From contig NZ_JAMYXM010000001.1 in the NCBI RefSeq assembly GCF_024158145.1, positions 496,001 to 560,000 on the forward strand: a stretch of 64,000 nucleotides of DNA, given 5' to 3'. Under the pieces are notes generated by a model that saw only the letters and a program-made list of their open reading frames with translations, searched no databases and had not been told where the DNA came from. The stretch is from Notoacmeibacter sp. MSK16QG-6 (GTDB lineage: Bacteria > Pseudomonadota > Alphaproteobacteria > Rhizobiales > Rhizobiaceae). Positions within the stretch are counted from its first letter, which is position 1. Every line of letters begins with the position of its first letter. Both the position numbers and the translations under genes were made by a program. Shown here piece after piece: positions 19,479-28,069 of this stretch.

Positions 19479-20113
19479 CAGGTCAGAATTTTCGCCTCCG
19501 TGACAGCCTGAACTTCATCGAGACTGTTGCCGTCGGTCAGTTCAACGAGACGAAAGCCTTCGGGCGTCACGTCGAGCACGGTCAGGTCGGTATAGACTCG
19601 GCTGACGACACCGAGGCCGGTCAGCGGATAAGTGCATTGCTTCAGTAGTTTGGGGCCGCCATCGCGATTGACGTGCTTCATCATGACGAACACTGTCGGC
19701 ACGCCGACGACGAGGTCCATCGCACCGCCAACAGCGGGCGGAAACTTCTCGTCCAATGTCGCCCAGTTGGCCAGATCGCCATTTTCCGCCACCTGATAGG
19801 CGCCGAGGACGGCGATATCGATATGGCCGCCGCGCATCATGGCGAAACTGTCTGAATGTTCGAAAAACGACGCACCGGCGGCAGTGGTGATGTAGCGTTT
19901 GCTGGCGTCGATCAGTTCGACGTCTTCCTCGCCCGCATTCGGTGTCGGACCGACGCCGAGAATGCCGTTTTCGGAATGATAGATGACCTCCCGTCCCTCC
20001 GGCACATGACCCGAAACATGGGTCGGCTTGCCGATGCCGAGATTGACATAAGCGCCATCGGGAATGTCCTGCGCCACACGGGCGGCGAGTTGGCTGTCGG
20101 TCAGGGACTTCAT
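19478..20113 (-). CDS. 3-oxoacid CoA-transferase-type, beta subunit
   Basis: The B subunit of a family I CoA-transferase, 211 residues. It carries the catalytic Glu48 in the invariant SENG motif (YHSENGILGVGP), which forms the glutamyl-CoA intermediate. It overlaps the alpha subunit gene as ATGA and the next acyl-CoA dehydrogenase gene as TGATG, so the three are translationally coupled. The family includes succinyl-CoA:3-oxoacid and 3-oxoadipate transferases; the neighbours suggest that here it activates an acid brought in by the TRAP transporter. Confidence 0.92.
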   Translation of the reverse strand: MKSLTDSQLAARVAQDIPDGAYVNLGIGKPTHVSGHVPEGREVIYHSENGILGVGPTPNAGEEDVELIDASKRYITTAAGASFFEHSDSFAMMRGGHIDIAVLGAYQVAENGDLANWATLDEKFPPAVGGAMDLVVGVPTVFVMMKHVNRDGGPKLLKQCTYPLTGLGVVSRVYTDLTVLDVTPEGFRLVELTDGNSLDEVQAVTEAKILT

Positions 20114-20775
20114 GGCCGCACCCCGTATTCCACCACGCTCTGAACGAAGATGCCCGGCGTCACGACTGCTTCAGGATCGAGCGGCTCGTCGGATAGATAT
20201 CTTACTTCGGCGATGGTGCGCTTCGCGGCGGACGCCATGACCGGGTTGAAGTTACGGGCCGTGGCATGGAAGCTCAGATTTCCCCATTTGTCGCCGCGCT
20301 CAGCCCGCAGCAGGGCAAAATCGGCGTGGAGCGGTGCTTCCAGTACATAACCGCGCCCATCAATGATCCGGGTTTCCTTGCCTTCGGCGAGCAGCGTGCC
20401 ATAGGCCGTCGGCGTTAGAAAGCCGCCGAGACCCGCGCCCGCCGCGCGGATGCGTTCGGCCAAAGTGCCTTGCGGGACCACTTCCAGCTCAATTTCACCC
20501 GCCTCGTAGCGCCGTTCGAACCAGACCGAACCGGGCGAGCGGGGATAGGAGCAGATCACCTTGGCGACCATACCGGCTTTGAGAAGCTTGGCGATACCGG
20601 TTTCGCCGGCGCCGGCATTGTTGGATATGACCGTCAGCCCGGCCACACCGGTTTCCAGTAACGCATCGATTAGTCCGAAGGGTATGCCAGACGATCCGAA
20701 GCCTCCGATCATCACGGACGCGCCATCGCCGATAGGCGCGACAGCGTTCGCCAAATCCGCAACGCTTTTATCCAT
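20110..20775 (-). CDS. 3-oxoacid CoA-transferase-type, alpha subunit
   Basis: The A subunit (221 residues) of the family I CoA-transferase, with the CoA-binding glycine-rich start MIGGFGSSGIPFGLIDAL and the usual GFLTPTAYGT segment. It begins 15 bases after the TRAP permease gene and overlaps the beta subunit gene by four bases. Which acid it serves cannot be read from the sequence; PcaIJ, ScoAB and AtoDA have near-identical motifs. Confidence 0.92.
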   Translation of the reverse strand: MDKSVADLANAVAPIGDGASVMIGGFGSSGIPFGLIDALLETGVAGLTVISNNAGAGETGIAKLLKAGMVAKVICSYPRSPGSVWFERRYEAGEIELEVVPQGTLAERIRAAGAGLGGFLTPTAYGTLLAEGKETRIIDGRGYVLEAPLHADFALLRAERGDKWGNLSFHATARNFNPVMASAAKRTIAEVRYLSDEPLDPEAVVTPGIFVQSVVEYGVRP

Positions 20776-20790
20776 ACGCGTTTTCGTTTC

Positions 20791-22743
20791 CTATGTCTGC
20801 GTCGCGCTCTTGCGCGACCCGATCCCGTAATTGACGGCGATCACCGCAGCGAGCACGCCTCCGCCAACCAGGCTGGTCGTCAATTCGGGGAAAATGATGA
20901 GGATGCCGCCAATCCCGAATGCGAGCCGGCTTAGAACGCCAATCCGTCCCACCTTGTAGATCCATCCTTCGAAGGCGGACGTTATGGCCCAGATCGCGAC
21001 CAGCGTGATCGCGACGCGTTCGATGATTTCGAGCCAGGTGCCATGCATGATCAGCGCCGGGTCGTAGACGAAGATGAATGGCAGAATGAACAGCGGCATG
21101 CCGAGACGCATGGCGTTGAAACCGGTCTGCATGGGTTTCGAGCCAGCGACATTCGCAGCCGTGATGGCGGCAAGCGCAACTGGCGGCGTGATGTAGGACA
21201 GCATGCCCCAATAGAGAATGAAGAGGTGGCTGGCGATCGGGTTCAGGCCAGCCTGCACGAGCGCCGGGGCCAGGAGGATCGACAGAAAGATGTAACAGGC
21301 TGTGACGGTCATACCCATGCCAAGCACAAAGCTCGTCACCGCTCCGGCAACCAGCATCAGAGCCGTGTTGCCGCCGGCGTAGAGCAAGAGTTCGCGCGAG
21401 AACGCTCCAGCAACGCCAGTATAGGACAGACCACCGATCACGAGTCCAATGCCGGCAAGGACAGCGACAAGGGCCGCGACATTGCCGGCAATATCGATCA
21501 GAAGCCCTTTTGCGCGGCTAAGGGTCATGCGGGTTTCCTTGCGGAAACTCGTCGCGACCAGCATCACCAGCGACGCATAATAGGGCGAGCGCGCTTCCAT
21601 GCGCAGACCCATCAGGACGAAGATCAGGACGGCAAGGCTGAGAAGGTAGGGCCAGCCCATCTTGAGCACCGGCCAGATAGGGGGAATTTCGCTGCGCGGC
21701 AGCCCCTCCAGCCCACGGCGGGCGGCGTACATATCCACCTGGAAAAGCAGCGCAACGTAGAAAAGAAGCGCTGGGATGATCGCGGCGATCACGATGGTCG
21801 AATATTGAACGCCCAGGAACGACGCCATGACGAAGGCGACCGTTCCCATGACCGGCGGCATCAGGGTCGCGCCGGTGGACGCACAGGCTTCGATAGCGGC
21901 TGCGTAATTGGCCGAATACCCGACTCTGCGCATCGTCGGGATCGAAAATGGGCCGGATGTCAGAATGTTGGAAATCACGCTGCCCGAAAGCGATCCGAGA
22001 ATTCCCGATCCCATCACGGCCACCTTGGCGGGACCGCCCCGGCTATGTCCGAGCAGGGCCGACGCCAGTTCCATGAAGAAGTCGCTGCCCTTGGTCGCGA
22101 CCAACACCGAGCCGAATATGACGAAACCGATGACCAGTTCGGCCACGACCTGCATCGGAATGCCGATGATCGACTCGACACCGAGCACATGGGCGCGGAT
22201 CGTGCCGATCAGCGAATATTGCGTGCCCCAGAGAAAACCCGGCATATAGTCCGCGTAGAGGGGATAGGTGCCGAACAGAACTGCCGTAAAAAGCAGGATC
22301 GGCCCGCCGGCACGGCGCACACCCTCCAGCACCAGAACAATAAGGATGGCCGCCATAATGTCGGCGGTTAGCGGCGCGTCGTATTCCCAACCCCGCTGAA
22401 TGATGTCGAGGCCGTGAAAGCCGAGCCATCCGCCCGTGACCAGTGCGGCAATAGCAAGGCCGCCATCCAGCCACCAGAAACGGTCAGGGTGGGTCGGACT
22501 GAGTGGCAGGGTCAGAAAGGCCAGCGCCAGGAAGATGCCGATGAGATAATAGAGGTAAGCATTACCGAGCGGCTGAAATCCGAAAATGTTCAGGAGAAAT
22601 TGCTGATTGATGGCCAGCGCCACGCCAATCGCGCCAAGCGCCATGATGACGATACGGACGGCGAGAGGCCGAGTCGGATCGACCGGTTTATCGAGAGGCG
22701 GCGCGACAGCCGCTGGTCCTTCTATCCTGTCTTCGGAAGCCAT
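20791..22743 (-). CDS. TRAP transporter, fused 4TM/12TM permease (TAXI type)
   Basis: A fused DctQ-DctM membrane protein of 650 residues with about 17 hydrophobic segments: a smaller N-terminal part (residues 20-170) and the large 12-helix transport domain, with conserved stretches such as GSISGSVISNILTSGPFSIP-like residues near 260-280 and GMGMTVTACYIF. Fused permeases pair with TAXI-type binding proteins, and one lies just upstream. It should import an organic acid with sodium or protons. The ATG at 22743 has AGGA seven bases ahead and is favoured over 22749 and 22803. Confidence 0.92.
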   Translation of the reverse strand: MASEDRIEGPAAVAPPLDKPVDPTRPLAVRIVIMALGAIGVALAINQQFLLNIFGFQPLGNAYLYYLIGIFLALAFLTLPLSPTHPDRFWWLDGGLAIAALVTGGWLGFHGLDIIQRGWEYDAPLTADIMAAILIVLVLEGVRRAGGPILLFTAVLFGTYPLYADYMPGFLWGTQYSLIGTIRAHVLGVESIIGIPMQVVAELVIGFVIFGSVLVATKGSDFFMELASALLGHSRGGPAKVAVMGSGILGSLSGSVISNILTSGPFSIPTMRRVGYSANYAAAIEACASTGATLMPPVMGTVAFVMASFLGVQYSTIVIAAIIPALLFYVALLFQVDMYAARRGLEGLPRSEIPPIWPVLKMGWPYLLSLAVLIFVLMGLRMEARSPYYASLVMLVATSFRKETRMTLSRAKGLLIDIAGNVAALVAVLAGIGLVIGGLSYTGVAGAFSRELLLYAGGNTALMLVAGAVTSFVLGMGMTVTACYIFLSILLAPALVQAGLNPIASHLFILYWGMLSYITPPVALAAITAANVAGSKPMQTGFNAMRLGMPLFILPFIFVYDPALIMHGTWLEIIERVAITLVAIWAITSAFEGWIYKVGRIGVLSRLAFGIGGILIIFPELTTSLVGGGVLAAVIAVNYGIGSRKSATQT

Positions 22744-22816
22744 CGCCATGTCCTGATCTGCCAAGAATGGCTCCCCGGTGCGATCACGCCAACGGGGAGC
22801 CAAAGGAGCGTTCGGC

Positions 22817-23947
22817 TCAGTTCAGGCCAGCGGCAACCTCAGCACGCTTCGCCATCCAGGCTTCGGCGTATTCGTCTTCGCCCATGCTCTCGTTTTGCGA
22901 TTTGAACTCGTCCCAGGCTTTCGCCATCGCGTCCATTCGTTCGATGCGCTTCTGGTTCCAGGACTCGTCCTCGTCGGTCCAGATGCCCTTTTCCTTGAGA
23001 TAACGAACGGCTCCTTCGTGGAATGGCACGTCGATAGCCGGTTTACCGGACATATCGAGCGACCACCGCTTCATCGCGGCTGTGCCGTCCTTGTAAAGGT
23101 CGTAAGTTTCGTCCAGCGCCTTGATGAAGGCATAAACTTCATCGGCCGATTTCTCGGCGGTCGTCGTAATGACCGGATAGCGATAGGCAGCCATTTTGGC
23201 GATCTCGCCTTCCGGAAGGCCCGCCGCAACGTCCTCATCGGAAGGCGCCATGATCGGCAGAACCTTCAGGAGCTTGTCCCAGCCCTCCTTGTTGTCCGCC
23301 TCCAGAGGGGCGTACTGGATTCCACGTGGACTTTCGGCCAGCTCATACAACTGGCTGGTGGTCGGCGTGGTGCAGGTAGCGTCGGATTCGTTGCGCGTCA
23401 TCGAGGACATCGCAGCCGAATATGTGGGAAAGGTTATGACCTCGACATCGTCCAGCGTAAGACCGCCGAAAGCGAGAATGGCCTCGCACTTCACATTCAC
23501 CGAGGGATTGCCGGCCACGAAGGCGATCCGCTTTCCGCGTGCATCCTCGACCGTGTTGATCCCGGCATCGCCTGCGGCAATCAGCGTAATGCCTGCCGGA
23601 CGACCGGCGACGGCCCTCAGATTGCGCGGACCCCAATCCGGTTTGGCGAAATCGAACGCCCCTTCGGCGACGAAGAAGGCCTCAGTCGCGAGAAACGCGT
23701 AATCGGCCCGACCCTGCAAAAGAGGTTGCAGACGACCGATACCGCTGCCCGATGGCTGGATGCGGACGCGGGTTCCAAACTCCTTGCCGAACGCATCGGC
23801 AATGGCCGACGCTTCCGCATATCCCGCCGAGCCGACGTCATAAGACGTCCAGACCATAGTATTCGGCAGGTCCTGAGCGCTCGCCGAGACCATCGACAGC
23901 GCCATGAGGCCGGCAAGCGCCGTCCCGAAACGAATTCTGGTATCCAT
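22817..23947 (-). CDS. TAXI family TRAP solute-binding protein
   Basis: A periplasmic binding protein of 376 residues with a Sec signal peptide (about residues 1-25, ending ASAQ). The start of the mature protein (TMVWTSYDVGSAGYAEASAI) and the FLATEAFFVAEG segment match the TAXI family, known for substrates such as glutamate, 2-oxoglutarate and related acids. It leads the operon: GAGGAGG lies just upstream of the ATG at 23947, and the fused permease follows 73 bases on. The divergent LysR gene is the likely regulator. Confidence 0.9.
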   Translation of the reverse strand: MDTRIRFGTALAGLMALSMVSASAQDLPNTMVWTSYDVGSAGYAEASAIADAFGKEFGTRVRIQPSGSGIGRLQPLLQGRADYAFLATEAFFVAEGAFDFAKPDWGPRNLRAVAGRPAGITLIAAGDAGINTVEDARGKRIAFVAGNPSVNVKCEAILAFGGLTLDDVEVITFPTYSAAMSSMTRNESDATCTTPTTSQLYELAESPRGIQYAPLEADNKEGWDKLLKVLPIMAPSDEDVAAGLPEGEIAKMAAYRYPVITTTAEKSADEVYAFIKALDETYDLYKDGTAAMKRWSLDMSGKPAIDVPFHEGAVRYLKEKGIWTDEDESWNQKRIERMDAMAKAWDEFKSQNESMGEDEYAEAWMAKRAEVAAGLN

Positions 23948-24084
23948 AGTGATCCTCCTCATTCGTGAAAGTCCGTCCAGCCAGGCCGATCCTCCTCCGG
24001 CCTCAGGCCCGCCCATGCGCCTGAACGGCGATTATAGAACAGAAAACGTCTTTCTCCATAGAGAATAGTGAGGCATTGGCAGAC

Positions 24085-24102
24085 ATAATTCAAATGCATT
24101 AT
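24085..24102. promoter_or_regulatory. Candidate LysR operator, ATAAT-N8-ATTAT
   Basis: An 18-base inverted repeat with arms ATAAT and ATTAT plus inner CA/TG symmetry; seven of nine positions pair. It contains a T-N11-A core (24089-24101) as expected for a LysR protein and sits 31 bases before the lysR start in the divergent gap. It is a good candidate for both autoregulation and control of the TAXI operon. Confidence 0.45.
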
Positions 24103-24132
24103 AGACATAACAGCGATACAACCGAGGCATGA

Positions 24133-25059
24133 ATGGAATTCCGGCAACTTCGCAATTTCATCTATATCGTCGAACTGAGCAGCATCACCGCAGCAGCGGA
24201 GCGCCTGAACATCGCTCAGCCGGCCCTAAGCCGACAGGTCAAGACGCTGGAGTCGGAGTTGAACGTCCCGCTATTGCGCCGGCATGGGCGCGGCGTGATG
24301 CCGACTGAAGAAGGTATTCGTCTGGCGAACCGGGCAAAGGCCATCCTGGACGATCTGGAAGATCTGGCCGCCGACATTTCAGGACATCAGGCGCCGCTCA
24401 ATGGCACTGTTACCCTTGGGCTGCCGCCAACCGTATCGGAAATTCTGGCCACTCATCTGATCGAGCGGACGATGGAGACTTATCCGGAGGTCAAACTGCG
24501 CATCGTTTCCGGTTTCAGCGGTCATGTTCAGGACTGGCTCATGCGCGGCAAGATCGATCTGGGCGTTGCGTATGAGGGGCAGAAATCGCCTTCGATCAAA
24601 GCCCAGCCCATTATCGTCGAACAATTGTTTCTGATCCAGTCCGCCAAAACGGCCGGCGCAGGGGACGGCACGCCCATCTCGACACGCAAAGCGCTGCAAG
24701 AACCGCTTATTCTCCCAAACCCCGAACATGGGCTGCGTGGTCGCGTCGAGAGCATCGCTCATGACGCGCGGATCGATCTGAATGTCGTGCTCGAAATCGA
24801 TATTTTACCGACGATGCTGGACTTCGTCGGGCGGGGCCTTGGCAGCACAATTCTGCCGCTCGTCAGCGTCGCCCCCGATATAAGCGCCGGTCGTCTCGTT
24901 GCCCGCCCGATGAAGCGGCCAACCATCAACCGCACCCTTGTTCTGATGACGCCGCTCAACCATCCAGGATCGCGCCTGACAAACAGCTTCGCCGAGTTTT
25001 TGACGGCGGAGGTTCAGAACATGGTGACGTCCGGCCAATGGCCCGGCACAACGCTCTAG
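24133..25059 (+). CDS. LysR family regulator of the TAXI-TRAP operon
   Basis: A 308-residue LysR protein with the classical N-terminus MEFRQLRNFIYIVELSSIT and helix-turn-helix at residues 17-40 (ITAAAERLNIAQPALSRQVK), followed by an effector domain; TLGLPPTVSEILATHL resembles the CbbR/Cbl/NAC-type beginning of that domain. It is transcribed away from the TAXI-binding-protein gene across 185 bases that contain a LysR-like palindrome. The effector is probably the transported acid or its CoA product. Confidence 0.9.
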   Translation: MEFRQLRNFIYIVELSSITAAAERLNIAQPALSRQVKTLESELNVPLLRRHGRGVMPTEEGIRLANRAKAILDDLEDLAADISGHQAPLNGTVTLGLPPTVSEILATHLIERTMETYPEVKLRIVSGFSGHVQDWLMRGKIDLGVAYEGQKSPSIKAQPIIVEQLFLIQSAKTAGAGDGTPISTRKALQEPLILPNPEHGLRGRVESIAHDARIDLNVVLEIDILPTMLDFVGRGLGSTILPLVSVAPDISAGRLVARPMKRPTINRTLVLMTPLNHPGSRLTNSFAEFLTAEVQNMVTSGQWPGTTL

Positions 25060-25098
25060 CTCGACATCGTCGAGGCTTACGCGGTGAGTACGAAACGT

Positions 25099-25962
25099 TC
25101 AGGCTGAGCTTATCTTTTGGAAAAGCCCGTTCCCGATCACGATCTTGTCACGCTCGACAGCACGCGTGCGAAATGAGCCATCGTTCCACATTTCGGTACG
25201 CAGCGTCTCACCCGGAAAGACGTGTGACGTGAATCGGGCATCCATCGATCCGAAGAGCTCGGAGTTGTAGTCGCAAAATACAGCCAGCAGAGCATGAGCC
25301 GCGCAGCCGAAGCTGCAAAGGCCATGTAAAATGGGACGCTCGAAGCCAACCTTCATGGCGACGCGTGGATCGAGATGCAGCGGGTTTGGATCGGCGTTCC
25401 AGCGATAGTAGAGCGCCTGTTCCGGCCGCGTCTTCGTTTCAAATATTCGATCCGGCTCGGTATCGGGCAGTTGATGAGGCTGCCTGACCGTCCCGCTCGG
25501 GCCGCCAAAGCCGCCATCGCCGCGCAGAAAGGTCGTTCCACGGCACGTCGCGAGATGTGTTCCGCTATCGGCGTCGCGCACCTGCTTTTCATAATAGAGC
25601 AGCGCGCCCTTGCCCTCCCCCTTATCGATGAGGCCGGTCACGCGGGTCTTGGCGGTCACCGTTCCTTTAAGCGGGACCGGACGGTGGATCGTCATGCCCT
25701 GCTCGCCGTGCACGATCCTGACAGCATCGACGCCGGTTGCCGGATCGCTCAGCCAGAAGCCCGGATGGCCCAGCACGTTGACGATGGCTGGCATGACGCG
25801 GCGATCATCGGCCAGCGCGCCCACAAAAGCGAGTTGGCGCAAATCCATCGGGTCCTGTCCGAGACCGACCGAAAGGCCGTAACGCGCCACCTCTTCCGGA
25901 CCGTAGGTCTGGCGGACTTCCGGAATGTCGAAATTCATCAGACGATTATAGTCAATCGGCAC
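25099..25962 (-). CDS. MaoC-type (R)-enoyl-CoA hydratase
   Basis: A double-hotdog hydratase-2 protein of 287 residues, related to the hydratase domain of peroxisomal multifunctional enzyme 2. The catalytic Asp/His motif is present as NADPNPLHLDPRVAMKVGF, followed by PILHGLCSFG. It should add water to a trans-2-enoyl-CoA. The GTG at 25962 is chosen because PIDYNRLMNF is the conserved family start and GGAGG lies nine bases upstream; ATG 25938 is a shorter option. It overlaps the acyl-CoA ligase gene by 11 bases and is the last gene of the operon. Confidence 0.9.
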   Translation of the reverse strand: MPIDYNRLMNFDIPEVRQTYGPEEVARYGLSVGLGQDPMDLRQLAFVGALADDRRVMPAIVNVLGHPGFWLSDPATGVDAVRIVHGEQGMTIHRPVPLKGTVTAKTRVTGLIDKGEGKGALLYYEKQVRDADSGTHLATCRGTTFLRGDGGFGGPSGTVRQPHQLPDTEPDRIFETKTRPEQALYYRWNADPNPLHLDPRVAMKVGFERPILHGLCSFGCAAHALLAVFCDYNSELFGSMDARFTSHVFPGETLRTEMWNDGSFRTRAVERDKIVIGNGLFQKISSA

Positions 25963-28069
25963 CGTCCTCGCCCTCCTGCTCGGCCAGTTCAATAACCGCA
26001 TCGAGGGCATACGCGCCCTGCCCTTCCGGCATCGCCATGACAGGATTGAGGTCGATGGATTTAAGGCGATCTCCCGCAGACGCGGCGAAAACCGCAATCC
26101 GCGAAAGCATTTGCGCCAGAGCATCGATATCGGCTGGCGGTCGGCCCCGCGCGCCCTGCAATATGGCGGCGCCCCTGATCGACAGGATCATCTCACGCGC
26201 GGCTTCTGGACCGAACGGACAGGCTTTGACAGCCACATCGTTGAGCAGTTCAACGAAGATTCCGCCGAGACCAAAAACGGCTACGGGGCCAAAGGCGGGA
26301 TCGCAATTGACGCCCATCAGGCACTCGACGCCGCCTGACAATTGCTTGGCGACAAGAACGCCGTTGATGGCAGCGTCCGGGGCGTCGCTTTTTACGGCGT
26401 CGAGGATCGCGTCATGCGCTGCCCGAACCCCTCCGGCATCGCCGAGATTGAGCCGTACCGCACCTATATCGGATTTGTGGAGAATGTCCGGTGACAGGAT
26501 TTTCAGGACGACCGGATAGCCCAAATCCTCGGCGGCCCTCACGGCTTCTTCGGCGTCGTGGACAGCAAGTTCGGGCGCGCCGGCAATGCCGGCCTCGGCG
26601 AGAATGGCCTTGGCAGCGGCTTCGTCCGGGCTGGCAGGTGGGAGAGTTACGGAAATCGGCGCAGGCCGAACTGGCCTCGCCTCGGCGCCGATTGCACCCA
26701 GACGCAGAACCGCATCAAGCGCGCGTACCGCGCGACAGGGGTCGTTGAAAATCAGGATACCGGCGTCATCGTAGCGGCTCAGAATTTTTGAAGCACCGAG
26801 TGCGCAGAATGCGATAATCCGGTCTGGATAAGCCTCACGGAGCGGCGCTATCGCCTTCAATATCGCGTCCGACATCGCTTCGCTGCCGGCGACGTAGGTG
26901 AGAAAGCAAAGAACGGCGCCATATCCGCCATCCTCCAGCGCCGTATGGGTGAAGCTTTCCAGGAGGGATGGATCGTTCAGCGCCTGCGCAGTGCAGTCCA
27001 GCGGATTGACTGCCGATGAGTATGGCAGCAATTCCTTGAGCCTTGTCTGTGCCTCATCCGGCATTGGCGGCATCGGCAAACCGACGCGCTCGGCCTCATC
27101 GCTCGCAACAATGCCCGCGCCCCCGCTGACCGTGATGATGCCGAGCGAGTGGCGCGTGGGGAAAACCGTTTTGGAGGCTGCATAGGCGATATCCATCATG
27201 GTTTCGGGATCGCGCAGCATGATCGCGCCGTGGGCCGAAAGGACCGCATCGGCTACCACTGCATCGCCGGTGAGCGAGGCCGTATGCGACGCTGCGGCCT
27301 GCGCGCCGACCGCCGAGCGGCCAGACTTCAGCGCGAGGACCGGTTTGCCGGCGTCGCGCGCTATATCCAGCGCCTCCAATAGAGCCGGGGCATCGTTGAT
27401 GGCCTCCATGTAGGTGCAGATCACATCGGTCGTTTCGCTTTCGGCCATCCAGCGGATGGCGTCGGCGACGGTGATGTCCGCTTCATTGCCAGTTGTGATG
27501 AGCACCGAGCAGCCCAGCCCCCTGTCGCGAGCGAGCGCGCCGAGATGGGCGCCGAATGCGCCGGACTGGCTTGCGATGCCTATATTGCCCGGTTTCGGGT
27601 AGCCGGTGTCGAGAGAAGAAGAGAAGGTGCCATAATAGCCGATGTCGACATTATAGACGCCGAGCGTATTAGGCCCGAGGAGTCGCATGCCGTGCCGACC
27701 GGCGATGGCCAATAGATCACGCTGCGCCGCTTCGCCTTCCGCACCGGTCTCGGCAAAACCTGCGGAAAACAGCGTCGCGGCCATGCAGCCCTTTTGCCCC
27801 AAGGCTTCGATGGTCTCTGGCACGAGCTTTGCCGGCACCGCTATCAGCGCCGCCTCCGGCGCTTCCGGCAAAGCATCGATACCGGCATAGCAAGGCAGGC
27901 CCTGAATGGCGTCCCGCTTTGGATTGACCGGAAAAATACGCCCTCCATAACCCGCATGGAGCATCGCCGCGATGGGCCGTCCGCCGATGCGGGTGACATC
28001 GTTCGTTGCGCCGACGACGGCGACCGAACGCGGCGCGACCAACCCATCGATATGCGGCAGGGTCGTCAT
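25952..28069 (-). CDS. ADP-forming acyl-CoA ligase (fused alpha-beta)
   Basis: A 705-residue acetate-CoA ligase (ADP-forming) family protein. In order it has an N-terminal CoA-binding Rossmann domain (SVAVVGATNDVTRIGGRPI, residues 15-33), succinyl-CoA-synthetase-like domains with the phosphohistidine candidate His262 in AASHTASLTGDA, and a C-terminal ATP-grasp domain (VVLKILSPDILHKSDIGAV). Such fused enzymes activate acetate, pimelate, aryl acids and others, so the acid here is unknown. Its ATG overlaps the thiolase-like stop as ATGA. It probably supplies the CoA ester for the surrounding oxidation genes. Confidence 0.88.
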   Translation of the reverse strand: MTTLPHIDGLVAPRSVAVVGATNDVTRIGGRPIAAMLHAGYGGRIFPVNPKRDAIQGLPCYAGIDALPEAPEAALIAVPAKLVPETIEALGQKGCMAATLFSAGFAETGAEGEAAQRDLLAIAGRHGMRLLGPNTLGVYNVDIGYYGTFSSSLDTGYPKPGNIGIASQSGAFGAHLGALARDRGLGCSVLITTGNEADITVADAIRWMAESETTDVICTYMEAINDAPALLEALDIARDAGKPVLALKSGRSAVGAQAAASHTASLTGDAVVADAVLSAHGAIMLRDPETMMDIAYAASKTVFPTRHSLGIITVSGGAGIVASDEAERVGLPMPPMPDEAQTRLKELLPYSSAVNPLDCTAQALNDPSLLESFTHTALEDGGYGAVLCFLTYVAGSEAMSDAILKAIAPLREAYPDRIIAFCALGASKILSRYDDAGILIFNDPCRAVRALDAVLRLGAIGAEARPVRPAPISVTLPPASPDEAAAKAILAEAGIAGAPELAVHDAEEAVRAAEDLGYPVVLKILSPDILHKSDIGAVRLNLGDAGGVRAAHDAILDAVKSDAPDAAINGVLVAKQLSGGVECLMGVNCDPAFGPVAVFGLGGIFVELLNDVAVKACPFGPEAAREMILSIRGAAILQGARGRPPADIDALAQMLSRIAVFAASAGDRLKSIDLNPVMAMPEGQGAYALDAVIELAEQEGEDGAD

